Shown in pieces: positions 1-5,385 of a stretch of 5,385 nucleotides of DNA (the first letter of the stretch is position 1; each line of letters starts with the position of its first letter). Source of the stretch: Dehalococcoidia bacterium. Its GTDB lineage: Bacteria; Chloroflexota; Dehalococcoidia; Lucifugimonadales; Lucifugimonadaceae. The position numbers were made by a program, and so were the translations under genes. The stretch spans positions 1 to 5,385 of the forward strand of contig JANQEF010000224.1 in NCBI GenBank assembly GCA_028278465.1, read 5' to 3'. The notes beneath the pieces were generated by a model that saw only the letters and a program-made list of their open reading frames with translations, was not told the origin of the DNA and ran no database searches.

Positions 1-299
1 TCGACGAAGCATTGACCCACGTCGTCGTCGACCTGAGCGGCCGCGGCTACGCCGTCGTCGACATCGGCTCCGTCAACAACGTTGGCGAATTCCCGGCCGA
101 CCTTGCGCGCCACTTCTTCGAGGCGATGGCGCTGGAAGGCAGGTTCAACCTGCACGTGCGAGTGCTGAGCGGCACCAACGAGCACCACGTCATCGAGTCA
201 GCTTTCAAGGCGTTCGCTCGCGCGCTTCGGGCGGCGGCAGAGATCGACCCGCGCAACCCGGACGGCGTTCCGAGCACCAAGGGCACGCTGACCGACTAA
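1..299 (+). CDS. hisB: Imidazoleglycerol-phosphate dehydratase, C-terminal part (5' end outside window)
   Basis: HisB dehydrates imidazole glycerol phosphate to imidazole acetol phosphate in cytosolic histidine synthesis. About the last 99 residues are present; the frame stays open to the left edge (first whole codon at 3), so the TTG at 12 is an internal Leu codon, not a start. Recognisable family blocks are DEAL near the edge, VDLSGRGY, the GEFP..L..HFFE.MA segment, the GTNEHHVIE motif (about nt 171-197) whose two His and Glu belong to the manganese sites of the family, the FKAFARAL helix, and the terminal GVPSTKGTL that closes most HisB proteins. It ends with TAA at 297-299. It is the only + strand gene here and meets purS tail to tail, the two stop codons overlapping by two bases. 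The family assignment is very secure; the rest of any his operon lies to the left. Confidence 0.96.
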   Translation, partial: DEALTHVVVDLSGRGYAVVDIGSVNNVGEFPADLARHFFEAMALEGRFNLHVRVLSGTNEHHVIESAFKAFARALRAAAEIDPRNPDGVPSTKGTLTD

Positions 300-568
300 C
301 CTGTCGTTGCCGGCTCGGCGACCGGCTCTACCCGGAAGTAGTACTGCTCGATAACCGGGTTCGCCAGCAGCTTCTCGCACATCTGCTCAACTGCGGCCTC
401 TGCGGCCTCGGCGCTCGCCTCGTCCAGCCTTACCTCGAAGTACTTCCCGGCGCGCAGGGATTCGATCGAGTCGAAGCCGAGACGGCCGAGTCCCTGGGCG
501 ATCGTCTTGCCCTGCGGGTCGTTCACAGTCGGCTTCAGCGTTACGCGGATGTGTGCGAGGAATTTCAT
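296..568 (-). CDS. purS: Phosphoribosylformylglycinamidine synthase subunit PurS
   Basis: PurS is the small subunit that bridges PurQ (glutaminase) and PurL (synthetase) in the ATP-dependent conversion of FGAR to FGAM, purine step 4, in the cytosol. The 90-residue product has the family's N-terminal beta strand (FLAHIRVTLKP), the diagnostic NDPQGKTI block at residues 16-23, GLGRLGF at 26-32, GKYFEV at 41-46 and a final helix ending near NPVIEQYYF. Family members are usually about 80 to 85 residues; the extra Ala/Glu/Pro-rich tail (about residues 81-90) is the part that overlaps the hisB stop. The ATG at 566-568 is the natural start because the conserved beta strand begins directly after it. 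No Shine-Dalgarno sequence is visible, so a leaderless transcript is possible (see promoter). No purQ or purL is adjacent; past purS comes convergent hisB, so they must be encoded elsewhere. Confidence 0.95.
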   Translation of the reverse strand: MKFLAHIRVTLKPTVNDPQGKTIAQGLGRLGFDSIESLRAGKYFEVRLDEASAEAAEAAVEQMCEKLLANPVIEQYYFRVEPVAEPATTG

Positions 569-603
569 GCGAAGTATGTTAGCGGCGAACCGGACCCGAA
601 CAA
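569..603 (-). promoter_or_regulatory. Candidate leaderless promoter of purS
   Basis: On the - strand a TAACAT (+ strand 576-581; 4 of 6 matches to TATAAT) lies exactly 7 nt before the purS ATG, and a weak TTGTTC (598-603; 3 of 6 to TTGACA) lies 16 nt upstream of it. A start site 7 to 8 nt after the -10 would fall on the ATG itself, the geometry of leaderless genes, which fits the lack of a ribosome binding site. The match is modest, and purS could equally be read from the upstream operon. Confidence 0.3.
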
Positions 604-618
604 AGCCCGAGCCGTTCG
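586..618. promoter_or_regulatory. Cluster of three CGAAC half-sites before purS (possible operator)
   Basis: On the + strand CGAAC occurs at 586-590 and 597-601 (11 bp apart, one helical turn) and its inverse GTTCG at 614-618. The second and third form an inverted repeat with a 12-nt centre. The site at 597 reads CCGAAC, the core of the PurBox bound by Bacillus-type PurR, and overlaps the weak -35 of purS. The spacing differs from the roughly 16-17 nt of Bacillus operators, and CGAAC is fairly common throughout this GC-rich window, so this is a weak candidate. Confidence 0.2.
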
Positions 619-1311
619 TTACCGCGCCGCTTCGTAGCTCGCCTGCAGATCGGCGTCAAACCACTCGATCTCGATGCCTTCGAGAAGCTGCTGCTCGGCA
701 ACCCGCAAGTCGTTGAACCACTGGTCGATGGTGACCTGGCTCGAGTCGTCCCGATCGCCAGCCAGGAACCGGTTCGCAGCCGCCAGTGAGAGACCGTCCC
801 GGTATCTGCCCATTTGCGCTTCCCAGTACGCATCGCGCGACTCCGCCATCTCCCGGGAGACCAGTCCGTCAACGAACGACTTACAGCCCGGCTCGGCTTC
901 ACACGAAGCGCGGTTCAGCTCCATCTGCCTTCTCGCCTCGTCCGCGTCTCCGACCAGTCCCTCGAGTTCGGCGACCCTCAGCTTCAGCCCGTTCACGATC
1001 TCGGCGTCGACCGCCTGTTTGATCACCTGGTTGCGGCCGAGCGCCTGCTGGCCCGCTCGATTGAGAAACGCGGCCTCGATCACGTTACGAGTCACCTCAA
1101 TCGCGCCGACGCGGGCGACGACATCGGTGAGCGCGCTGATCCGGATCGCCTCCGAGACCTGCTGATCAAGCCCTGCGGGAACCGGGGTTTCAGCGCTATC
1201 TTCTGAGTCCTCGAAAGGCCCGGCGATCACCCAGAACAGGCCGACCGCGACCACGGACGCGATCAGCGCGAATACGCCGAACTGAAGCCTGTTCCGAGTC
1301 ATCCGTCCCAT
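619..1311 (-). CDS. Membrane-anchored protein resembling a SurA N-terminal chaperone domain
   Basis: The product is 230 residues from the ATG at 1309-1311. A short basic N-terminus is followed by a membrane helix (about residues 9-33, ending WVIAGPF), an acidic Ser/Glu/Pro linker (34-48), and a helical domain from about 60 on. The start of that domain, VARVGAIEVTR at 65-75, resembles the opening strand of SurA/PrsA-like chaperone domains (the VNGxxIT type), followed by long charged helices. No parvulin prolyl-isomerase domain is present. Two cysteines (about 137 and 143) could form a disulfide outside the cell. The orientation predicted is N-terminus inside, domain outside. Starts at TTG 1323 or ATG 1302 are also in frame; none has a good ribosome site, and 1311 is chosen as the longest ATG form. 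It follows the DUF3105 gene by about 60 nt and precedes purS by 50 nt. The SurA likeness is a weak fold-level impression; a hypothetical membrane protein is the safe call. A role in folding exported proteins is inference. Confidence 0.7.
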   Translation of the reverse strand: MGRMTRNRLQFGVFALIASVVAVGLFWVIAGPFEDSEDSAETPVPAGLDQQVSEAIRISALTDVVARVGAIEVTRNVIEAAFLNRAGQQALGRNQVIKQAVDAEIVNGLKLRVAELEGLVGDADEARRQMELNRASCEAEPGCKSFVDGLVSREMAESRDAYWEAQMGRYRDGLSLAAANRFLAGDRDDSSQVTIDQWFNDLRVAEQQLLEGIEIEWFDADLQASYEAAR

Positions 1312-1372
1312 GCGCTCGGTCAACCGGTGAAAACTACGCCGTCGAGCCGCGACCGCCCGCCAAAGTCGCTGG

Positions 1373-2092
1373 CTAGAACGAGTTTCCGGGGATGCTCTCC
1401 GGCGCCCTGTCCTGGTAGGCGTCGATGAAGTCCAGGATCCCCTCGCGGTCGATCTCGTTCATGTGCATGTGGTGCCGCCACGCAGTCACGGCGATCTTGT
1501 TTCCGCCGTCGATGCCCGAGTACGGAGACAGGATGAACTGCGACCGGTTCCTTGGGATGAAGTCTTCTAGCTGCGCAACGATGTCGTCGCAGCCGTCAGG
1601 GCAGTCGTAGTGCAGGCCGATGCCGCCGTGCTCCAGGTTATGGATCAGCACCTCGTCCGGCAGCGGGTCTTCGTAGATGCCCCAGCGCGCCGGGGCCGGG
1701 ACGCCGGCCGGTGTCTCGGCTGCGAACCAGTGCGGGCCTGAAGTGGCGGGCCGCTCGGTGTAGCCGGTGCCGAACTGGCCGGGCGGTATGTGCAGGCCGC
1801 CGTTGTCAGGGTCCGGCGGGACCGGACCGCCCGAGTTGAAGCGATCAGAGTTCAGGCCGTCGCCATGCGATGCAGATGTACCGTGACCGCCGCCCAATCC
1901 CGGGCCGAGCGTCAGCGCCATGATGAAGAGGATGGCGAGCAGGCTGCCGCCGGTCACGTACAGGGTGCGCCTGCGCTTCTTGCGGGCCGCGCTGCGCTGC
2001 CTGCGCTCAGCGCGGATCTGCGACTTCGTCACGCCGCGCCGGCTCTCGGGCCGCGTGCTTGCCACTCGCTTCGGGTCGTCTTTACTTGCCAT
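1373..2092 (-). CDS. DUF3105 family membrane-anchored protein
   Basis: This 239-residue protein has a very basic N-terminus (Arg/Lys-rich, residues 20-42), one membrane helix (about 43-64), a Gly/Ser/Pro/Asp-rich linker (65-105) and a C-terminal DUF3105 domain (about 106-235). The domain is recognised from TSGPHW (117-122), WGIYEDPLPDE (137-147), the hallmark HNLEHGG (151-157), HYDCPDGC (161-168) and the LSPYSGID...TAW stretch (188-205). The positive-inside rule puts the domain outside the membrane. The function of DUF3105 is unknown; the conserved histidines at 121, 151, 155 and 161 with C164 and C168 could be a metal site or disulfide, but this is inference. The ATG at 2090-2092 is the only sensible start, since the basic segment follows it at once; no Shine-Dalgarno is visible. 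The gene begins 53 nt after purC ends and lies just before the SurA-like gene, another anchored protein with a Cys pair. The family is seen mainly in Actinobacteria and Chloroflexota. Confidence 0.9.
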   Translation of the reverse strand: MASKDDPKRVASTRPESRRGVTKSQIRAERRQRSAARKKRRRTLYVTGGSLLAILFIMALTLGPGLGGGHGTSASHGDGLNSDRFNSGGPVPPDPDNGGLHIPPGQFGTGYTERPATSGPHWFAAETPAGVPAPARWGIYEDPLPDEVLIHNLEHGGIGLHYDCPDGCDDIVAQLEDFIPRNRSQFILSPYSGIDGGNKIAVTAWRHHMHMNEIDREGILDFIDAYQDRAPESIPGNSF

Positions 2093-2145
2093 GCGTCGCT
2101 ACCGTCTAGTCGTTCCGAGTCGTATCGGCTTCGTCGAACCTGTCT

Positions 2146-3063
2146 TCAGATTGTCAGGGACTTGCCCGTCAGGCGCCGGTATGCGCTCAAGTATCGCTCC
2201 TGCGTCTGCGCCACCACATCGGGCGGTAGCGAAGGCGCGGGTGGCGTTTTGTCCCAGTCCTGCGTCTCAAGCCAGTTGCGCAGGTACTGTTTGTCATACG
2301 CTGGCGGAGCGGTCCCCGGCTTCCAGTCGTTCACATCCCAGAACCGGCTAGAGTCCGGTGTCAGCACCTCGTCTATCAGGGTCAGCTCACCGTCGATGAA
2401 GCCGAACTCGAACTTGGTGTCTGCCAGAATCATACCCTGAGCCTCGGCGTGGCCGTGTGCTGCGGCGAACACCTGAATGCTCTTCTCTTCGAGTGTTTGA
2501 TACAGGTCTACGCCAACGAGGTTCTCACCCTCTTTCCGCGTAAGCGCCACGTCGTGGCCTTCCTCCGCCTTTGTTGATGGCGTGAACACCGGCTCTGGAA
2601 ATCTTTCCGCTTCGCGCAGGCCCGCAGGCATCGGGGCGCCGTTCATCGTCCCGGACCTCCGGTACTCGGCCCACGCGGTGCCGGTGATGTAGTTGCGAAC
2701 GACGCACTCCATCTCGACGCGCTCGGCCCGCTTGATCACCGTCGACCTGCGCTCGTAGCCGTCCGGAAGCGCGGCCAGCGCACCGGTCCGCGGTACATGC
2801 TTTATCGCTTCAGTGTCAGAAACGACGCCGACCATGTGGTTCGGCACAACGTCCTTCAACAGATCGAACCAGAAGGTGGACATCTGGGTAAGGATCACGC
2901 CTTTGCCGGGAATCGGGTCAGGCATGATCACGTCGAAGGCCGATATGCGGTCTGTGGCGATCATCAACAGAAGGCCGTCGCCGATGTCGTAGATATCGCG
3001 GATCTTGCCGCGGTTCAGCAGGCCGGGCAGTGCGCTCTCGTAGATCGTCTCGGTGGTTGTCAC
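2146..3063 (-). CDS. purC: Phosphoribosylaminoimidazole-succinocarboxamide (SAICAR) synthase
   Basis: PurC joins CAIR and aspartate with ATP to give SAICAR, purine step 8, in the cytosol. The 305-residue protein carries the N-terminal GKIRDIYD (19-26, ATP-binding P-loop-like turn), ATDRISAFDV (36-45), IPGKG (51-55), the first SAICAR signature ECVVRNYITGTAW (119-131), FTPSTKAEEGHD (160-171) and the second signature ILADTKFEFG (212-221), followed by DEVLTPDSSRFW (231-242). The length marks the long PurC class (about 290-310, shared with yeast Ade1 and many Actinobacteria) rather than the 235-residue Bacillus or E. coli form. The start is a GTG at 3061-3063 that overlaps the purB TGA (GTGA). It is backed by a full AAAGGAG Shine-Dalgarno 7 nt upstream, inside the end of purB, so translation is both coupled and independently initiated. 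All key motifs are intact; identification is secure. Confidence 0.97.
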   Translation of the reverse strand: MTTTETIYESALPGLLNRGKIRDIYDIGDGLLLMIATDRISAFDVIMPDPIPGKGVILTQMSTFWFDLLKDVVPNHMVGVVSDTEAIKHVPRTGALAALPDGYERRSTVIKRAERVEMECVVRNYITGTAWAEYRRSGTMNGAPMPAGLREAERFPEPVFTPSTKAEEGHDVALTRKEGENLVGVDLYQTLEEKSIQVFAAAHGHAEAQGMILADTKFEFGFIDGELTLIDEVLTPDSSRFWDVNDWKPGTAPPAYDKQYLRNWLETQDWDKTPPAPSLPPDVVAQTQERYLSAYRRLTGKSLTI

Positions 3064-4376
3064 TGGCTGGCTCCTTTCGGAAAGCCCAGGCGGCTAAAGC
3101 TGTGGTCGGCGTAGCGGAGATAAAAGCCGTAGTCGAACAGCGGCTCGATCTGGTCAGGTTCGAGGTGCTCCCGGATCAGCGAGTCCGACTTCACCAGCTC
3201 GCGGAAGTCCTTCTCCTCGTCCCATGACTTCATGGCGCAGCGCTGCACCGTGTCGTAAGCGGCCTTGCGGTCCACTCCGGCCTCCACCAGTGCCAGCATC
3301 ACCCGTGGCGAGAAGACGAGGCCGCGTGTCAGCTCCAGGTTGCGCATCATGCGGTCCGGGAACACCAGCATCCCGTCGATGATCCCGGTCATCAGGTGCA
3401 GCATGTAGTCGACGGCGAGCGCTGAGTCGGGCAGGATTACTCGCTCCGCAGACGAATGCGAAATGTCGCGCTCGTGCCATAGCGCAACGTTTTCGAGCGC
3501 CGCCTGCGAGTTCGCCCTGACAACACGCGCCAGCCCGCAGATGCGCTCTGAAAGCTCCGGGTTGCGCTTGTGCGGCATCGATGACGAGCCCTTGGTGACG
3601 AAGCCCGGTGTGCCGAACGGCTCCTGCACTTCGCCGACCTCGGTCCTCTGCAGCCCGCGTATCTCGGTGGCGATCTTGTCGAGCGTTGCCGCCACCAGCG
3701 CCATCACCTGCACGAACTCGGCGTGGCGGTCGCGCTGTATCACCTGATTCGAGACAGGTGCCGGCTGCAGTTGAAGCTGCCGCGCGACCGACTCCTCGAT
3801 CTCCGGCGGCACGCTGGCGAAGGTGCCGACCGGGCCGGAGAGCATGCAGATCGCCACCCGCTTGCGCATCGCGGCCAGCCGCTCACGGTTGCGACGCATC
3901 TCGTCCCACCACATCGCAAGCTTCAGCCCGAAGCTCATCGGCTCGGCGTGGATGCCGTGTGACCGGCCGATACTCGGTGTGTCCCGGTGCTCAAGCGCGC
4001 GCTTCTTGAGGACGTCCATCAGGCCGGCGACGCCTCTGTCCACGATGTCCGTCGCCTGAGCCATCTGCATGCCGAGCGCCGTGTCCTTGACGTCGTTCGA
4101 AGTCAGGCCGTGGTGGATCCAGCGGCTCTCTGTGCCAAGCGACTCTGCGACGGCGCGGGTGAAGGAGACAAGGTCGTGCTTGGTCTCCTCGAACAGCCGG
4201 TCGTAGGTCTCGCGGCTGAACTTAGCCGAGCGGATCTTCTCCATGTCCTCGGCGGGGACGACGCCAAGATCGGCCCAGGCCTGCGACGCAGCGATCTCGA
4301 CCTGCAGCCACAGTTCGTAGGTGTTGTCATCGGACCACACCTTGCTCATCTCGGGACGGGAATATCGTGGGATCAT
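3060..4376 (-). CDS. purB: Adenylosuccinate lyase
   Basis: PurB is a cytosolic homotetramer that removes fumarate twice in the pathway: SAICAR to AICAR, and adenylosuccinate to AMP. The 438-residue length is typical of the Bacillus-type enzyme (about 430). It starts MIPRYSRPEM, as in many family members. Active-site blocks are intact: HDLVSFT (67-73), HHGLTSNDVKDTA (88-100), GRSHGIHAEP (137-146) with the catalytic His region, and the fumarate-lyase signature GSSSMPHKRNP (263-273) with the mobile serine loop. The C-terminal helical domain (about 350-430) ends in YADHSFSRLGF. The ATG at 4374-4376 overlaps the TGA of the upstream phosphatase (ATGA), and the TGA at 3060-3062 overlaps the purC GTG. 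A weak GGAA lies about 10 nt before the ATG. It supplies the step directly after PurC, so the two adjacent genes encode consecutive reactions. No anomalies seen. Confidence 0.97.
   Translation of the reverse strand: MIPRYSRPEMSKVWSDDNTYELWLQVEIAASQAWADLGVVPAEDMEKIRSAKFSRETYDRLFEETKHDLVSFTRAVAESLGTESRWIHHGLTSNDVKDTALGMQMAQATDIVDRGVAGLMDVLKKRALEHRDTPSIGRSHGIHAEPMSFGLKLAMWWDEMRRNRERLAAMRKRVAICMLSGPVGTFASVPPEIEESVARQLQLQPAPVSNQVIQRDRHAEFVQVMALVAATLDKIATEIRGLQRTEVGEVQEPFGTPGFVTKGSSSMPHKRNPELSERICGLARVVRANSQAALENVALWHERDISHSSAERVILPDSALAVDYMLHLMTGIIDGMLVFPDRMMRNLELTRGLVFSPRVMLALVEAGVDRKAAYDTVQRCAMKSWDEEKDFRELVKSDSLIREHLEPDQIEPLFDYGFYLRYADHSFSRLGFPKGASQ
3071..3077 (-). promoter_or_regulatory. Shine-Dalgarno of purC
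   Basis: AAAGGAG on the - strand lies 7 nt before the GTG of purC, within the last codons of purB. It fixes the GTG as the start and is the only strong ribosome binding site at any gene start in the window. Confidence 0.8.
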
Positions 4377-5080
4377 CTCTGTTCCGGCCCGATGGCCTGC
4401 GGCTCCGTACTCAACTGCTTGACCAGCTCCGTGACGGGCGAAAAGTCCTCGAACGGAGTAGCCGTGACGCCGTTTTCATTGCAGATGCGCAGCAGGCGGT
4501 CCCTTGCGAAGACATGGTCGGCTTTCGGCGCAGCGCAGGCGTCAGATGTGCTGCCGTCACCGACGAACACGGTTGTGGCTCCGTCTCCGGCGAGTGTCAG
4601 CGCCTTGCATTTGCAGGTCGCCCAGTCGCCGCGGCAGGGCTCTTCGCCAGCGTCACCAAAAGGGTAATCGTATCCGAAGTTGGCTCTCTCGGAGTCGTGC
4701 CTCGTGGCCGTTCCGCATACGACGCCGAGGTGCTGGAGGCCGTGCCGACGAAGGACCGGTTCGATGTAGATGTCGAGCCCGGCGGAAGCGACGGTGAAGG
4801 TGCCGCCGGCGCTGTCTACAGCTTCCAGCAGTTCTGAGAGTCCAGGGCGCAACTCGATGTTCTCCGCGGCGGCTTCCTGCAACTCTTCCACCGGCGCGGT
4901 CACGGCGTCGAAGCACCTTTCCTGGTACTCGCGGAACGTGATCTCACCCGCTCGGTACTGCTTCGAAAACCGTTCCAGCGCCTCAGGCGCGAACCGCCTG
5001 AGCAGGAAGTGCGCGACGTTGCGGGTTGTGAGCGTGTCGTCGAAGTCGGCGAACACCGCTATGCGCGACTCGCCGCTCAC
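4373..5080 (-). CDS. HAD-IB family phosphatase, MtnX-like
   Basis: This 235-residue cytosolic protein is a haloacid-dehalogenase-fold phosphatase of the MtnX/SerB-like IB group. HAD motif I is ADFDDTLT (11-18), with D12 the likely nucleophile and D14 the acid/base; most relatives have Gly where D15 stands. A helical cap follows (about 20-75). Motif II is the Ser of VASAG (97-101). Motif III is a Lys in TCKCKA (155-160), set behind a Cys-rich stretch (C149, C156, C158) like that in several MtnX-like proteins. Motif IV is GDGSTSD (174-180), the GDxxxxD spacing variant. All four motifs are present, so it should be active with magnesium. The GTG start at 5078-5080 overlaps the purD stop (GTGA) and its TGA overlaps the purB ATG, so it is tightly coupled into the purine operon. 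The substrate is not known: MtnX acts in methionine salvage, but no other salvage gene is nearby. A phosphatase acting on a purine intermediate or on damaged metabolites is inference. Confidence 0.9.
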   Translation of the reverse strand: MSGESRIAVFADFDDTLTTRNVAHFLLRRFAPEALERFSKQYRAGEITFREYQERCFDAVTAPVEELQEAAAENIELRPGLSELLEAVDSAGGTFTVASAGLDIYIEPVLRRHGLQHLGVVCGTATRHDSERANFGYDYPFGDAGEEPCRGDWATCKCKALTLAGDGATTVFVGDGSTSDACAAPKADHVFARDRLLRICNENGVTATPFEDFSPVTELVKQLSTEPQAIGPEQR

Positions 5081-5385
5081 CGCTGCGGTCCGGCGCCCGC
5101 GGCCACGGCGCGCTGGCCGACGGCACGCTCTGCGATATCGGTGCGGTGGTGCTCGCCGTCGAAGCTGATCTCTTCGACCGCGGCGTAAGCCTCGTCCCTG
5201 GCGGTTTCAACATCGTCGCCCGAGCCGACCACCACCAGCACGCGGCCACCCGCCGTTACTACATCGCCGTCCTCGTCTTCAGCCGTCCCCGCGTGGAAAA
5301 CCAGCCCGGCGTCTTCGAGGCCGCTGATCGGCAGTCCTGTTCGATACTTCCCGGGATATCCACCCGACGTCATGACCACGCAGAC
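5077..5385 (-). CDS. purD: Phosphoribosylamine-glycine ligase, C-terminal part (5' end outside window)
   Basis: PurD (GAR synthetase) joins phosphoribosylamine and glycine with ATP, purine step 2, in the cytosol. Only the last 103 residues are here and the frame is open to the right edge; the GTG at 5377-5379 is an internal Val codon. The fragment is the C-terminal GARS domain: VCVVMTSGGYPGKY at its start (the conserved ASGGYPG turn), TGLPISGL, VFHAGT, VTAGGRVLVV and the helix ETARDEAYAAVEEISFDG, then the R.DI..RA close. An Ala/Gly-rich tail of about 13 residues follows. The TGA at 5077-5079 overlaps the GTG of the HAD phosphatase. It is the first gene seen of the - strand purine operon, whose promoter must lie to the right. 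Confidence 0.95.
   Translation of the reverse strand, partial: VCVVMTSGGYPGKYRTGLPISGLEDAGLVFHAGTAEDEDGDVVTAGGRVLVVVGSGDDVETARDEAYAAVEEISFDGEHHRTDIAERAVGQRAVAAGAGPQR

Noticed and set aside
309..326. Hairpin GCCGG / CCGGC just after the hisB stop, as a terminator
   Set aside because: The stem is only 5 bp with an 8-nt loop and no T-run on either strand, and it lies inside the purS tail coding sequence.
1318..1323. TTGACC at the possible TTG start of the SurA-like gene, as a -35 box
   Set aside because: No acceptable -10 box is found 15 to 19 nt downstream.
1330..1356. Stem GTCG/CGAC followed by TTTT on the - strand after DUF3105, as a terminator
   Set aside because: The stem is 4 bp plus a mismatch, the T-run is short and lies 8 nt beyond the perfect stem; too weak to list.
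2093..2145. Gap between purC and DUF3105 checked for a promoter or terminator
   Set aside because: Only 3-of-6 hexamer matches and a 4-bp hairpin (CCGA/TCGG) without a T-run were found; nothing convincing.
1790..2440. 216-codon open frame on the + strand opposite DUF3105 and purC
   Set aside because: It is rich in Arg, Ala and Ser, crosses the gap between two real genes and resembles no family; a shadow frame.
3987..4667. 226-codon open frame on the + strand across purB and the HAD gene
   Set aside because: It is antisense to two clearly identified genes, has no recognisable motif, and long shadow frames are expected in GC-rich DNA.
4367..4837. 156-codon open frame on the + strand opposite the HAD gene
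   Set aside because: It lies wholly against a gene with all four HAD motifs and shows no protein-family features.

Overview
This is a gene-dense, GC-rich (about 60 % by eye) bacterial chromosome segment dominated by de novo purine synthesis. The organism has PurS, so it uses the three-part PurS/PurQ/PurL FGAM synthase rather than the single large PurL of gammaproteobacteria. It also has a long (305-residue) PurC, a DUF3105 envelope protein, GTG starts and few Shine-Dalgarno sites. I infer a Chloroflexota bacterium (Dehalococcoidia/SAR202-like), with an actinobacterium as the alternative. The lineage call is an inference, not a database result.

Layout: the left edge holds the 3' end of hisB (histidine synthesis) on the + strand. 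Everything else is on the - strand. In transcription order (right to left) it reads: purD 3' end, an MtnX-like HAD phosphatase, purB, purC, a membrane-anchored DUF3105 protein, a membrane-anchored protein resembling a SurA N-terminal domain, and purS. The first four genes are joined by three 4-nt stop/start overlaps (GTGA, ATGA, GTGA), which indicates one translationally coupled mRNA. The last three follow after gaps of about 50 to 60 nt. purS and hisB converge, and their stop codons overlap.

Function: PurD makes GAR. PurS is the small subunit of the enzyme turning FGAR into FGAM. PurC makes SAICAR, and PurB cleaves SAICAR to AICAR and adenylosuccinate to AMP. The HAD phosphatase is coupled between purD and purB, but its substrate is not evident. 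The two envelope proteins have no obvious link to purine synthesis. Each has one N-terminal membrane helix, a domain predicted outside the membrane, and a closely spaced cysteine pair, so they look like a small module of their own inside the purine cluster.

No RNA gene, mobile element, CRISPR array or clear terminator was seen, and no stretch over 300 bases lacks a gene. The points most worth following up are the HAD phosphatase inside the purine operon, the DUF3105/SurA-like pair, and the 50-nt gap before purS. That gap holds a possible leaderless promoter and three CGAAC half-sites reminiscent of PurR boxes.
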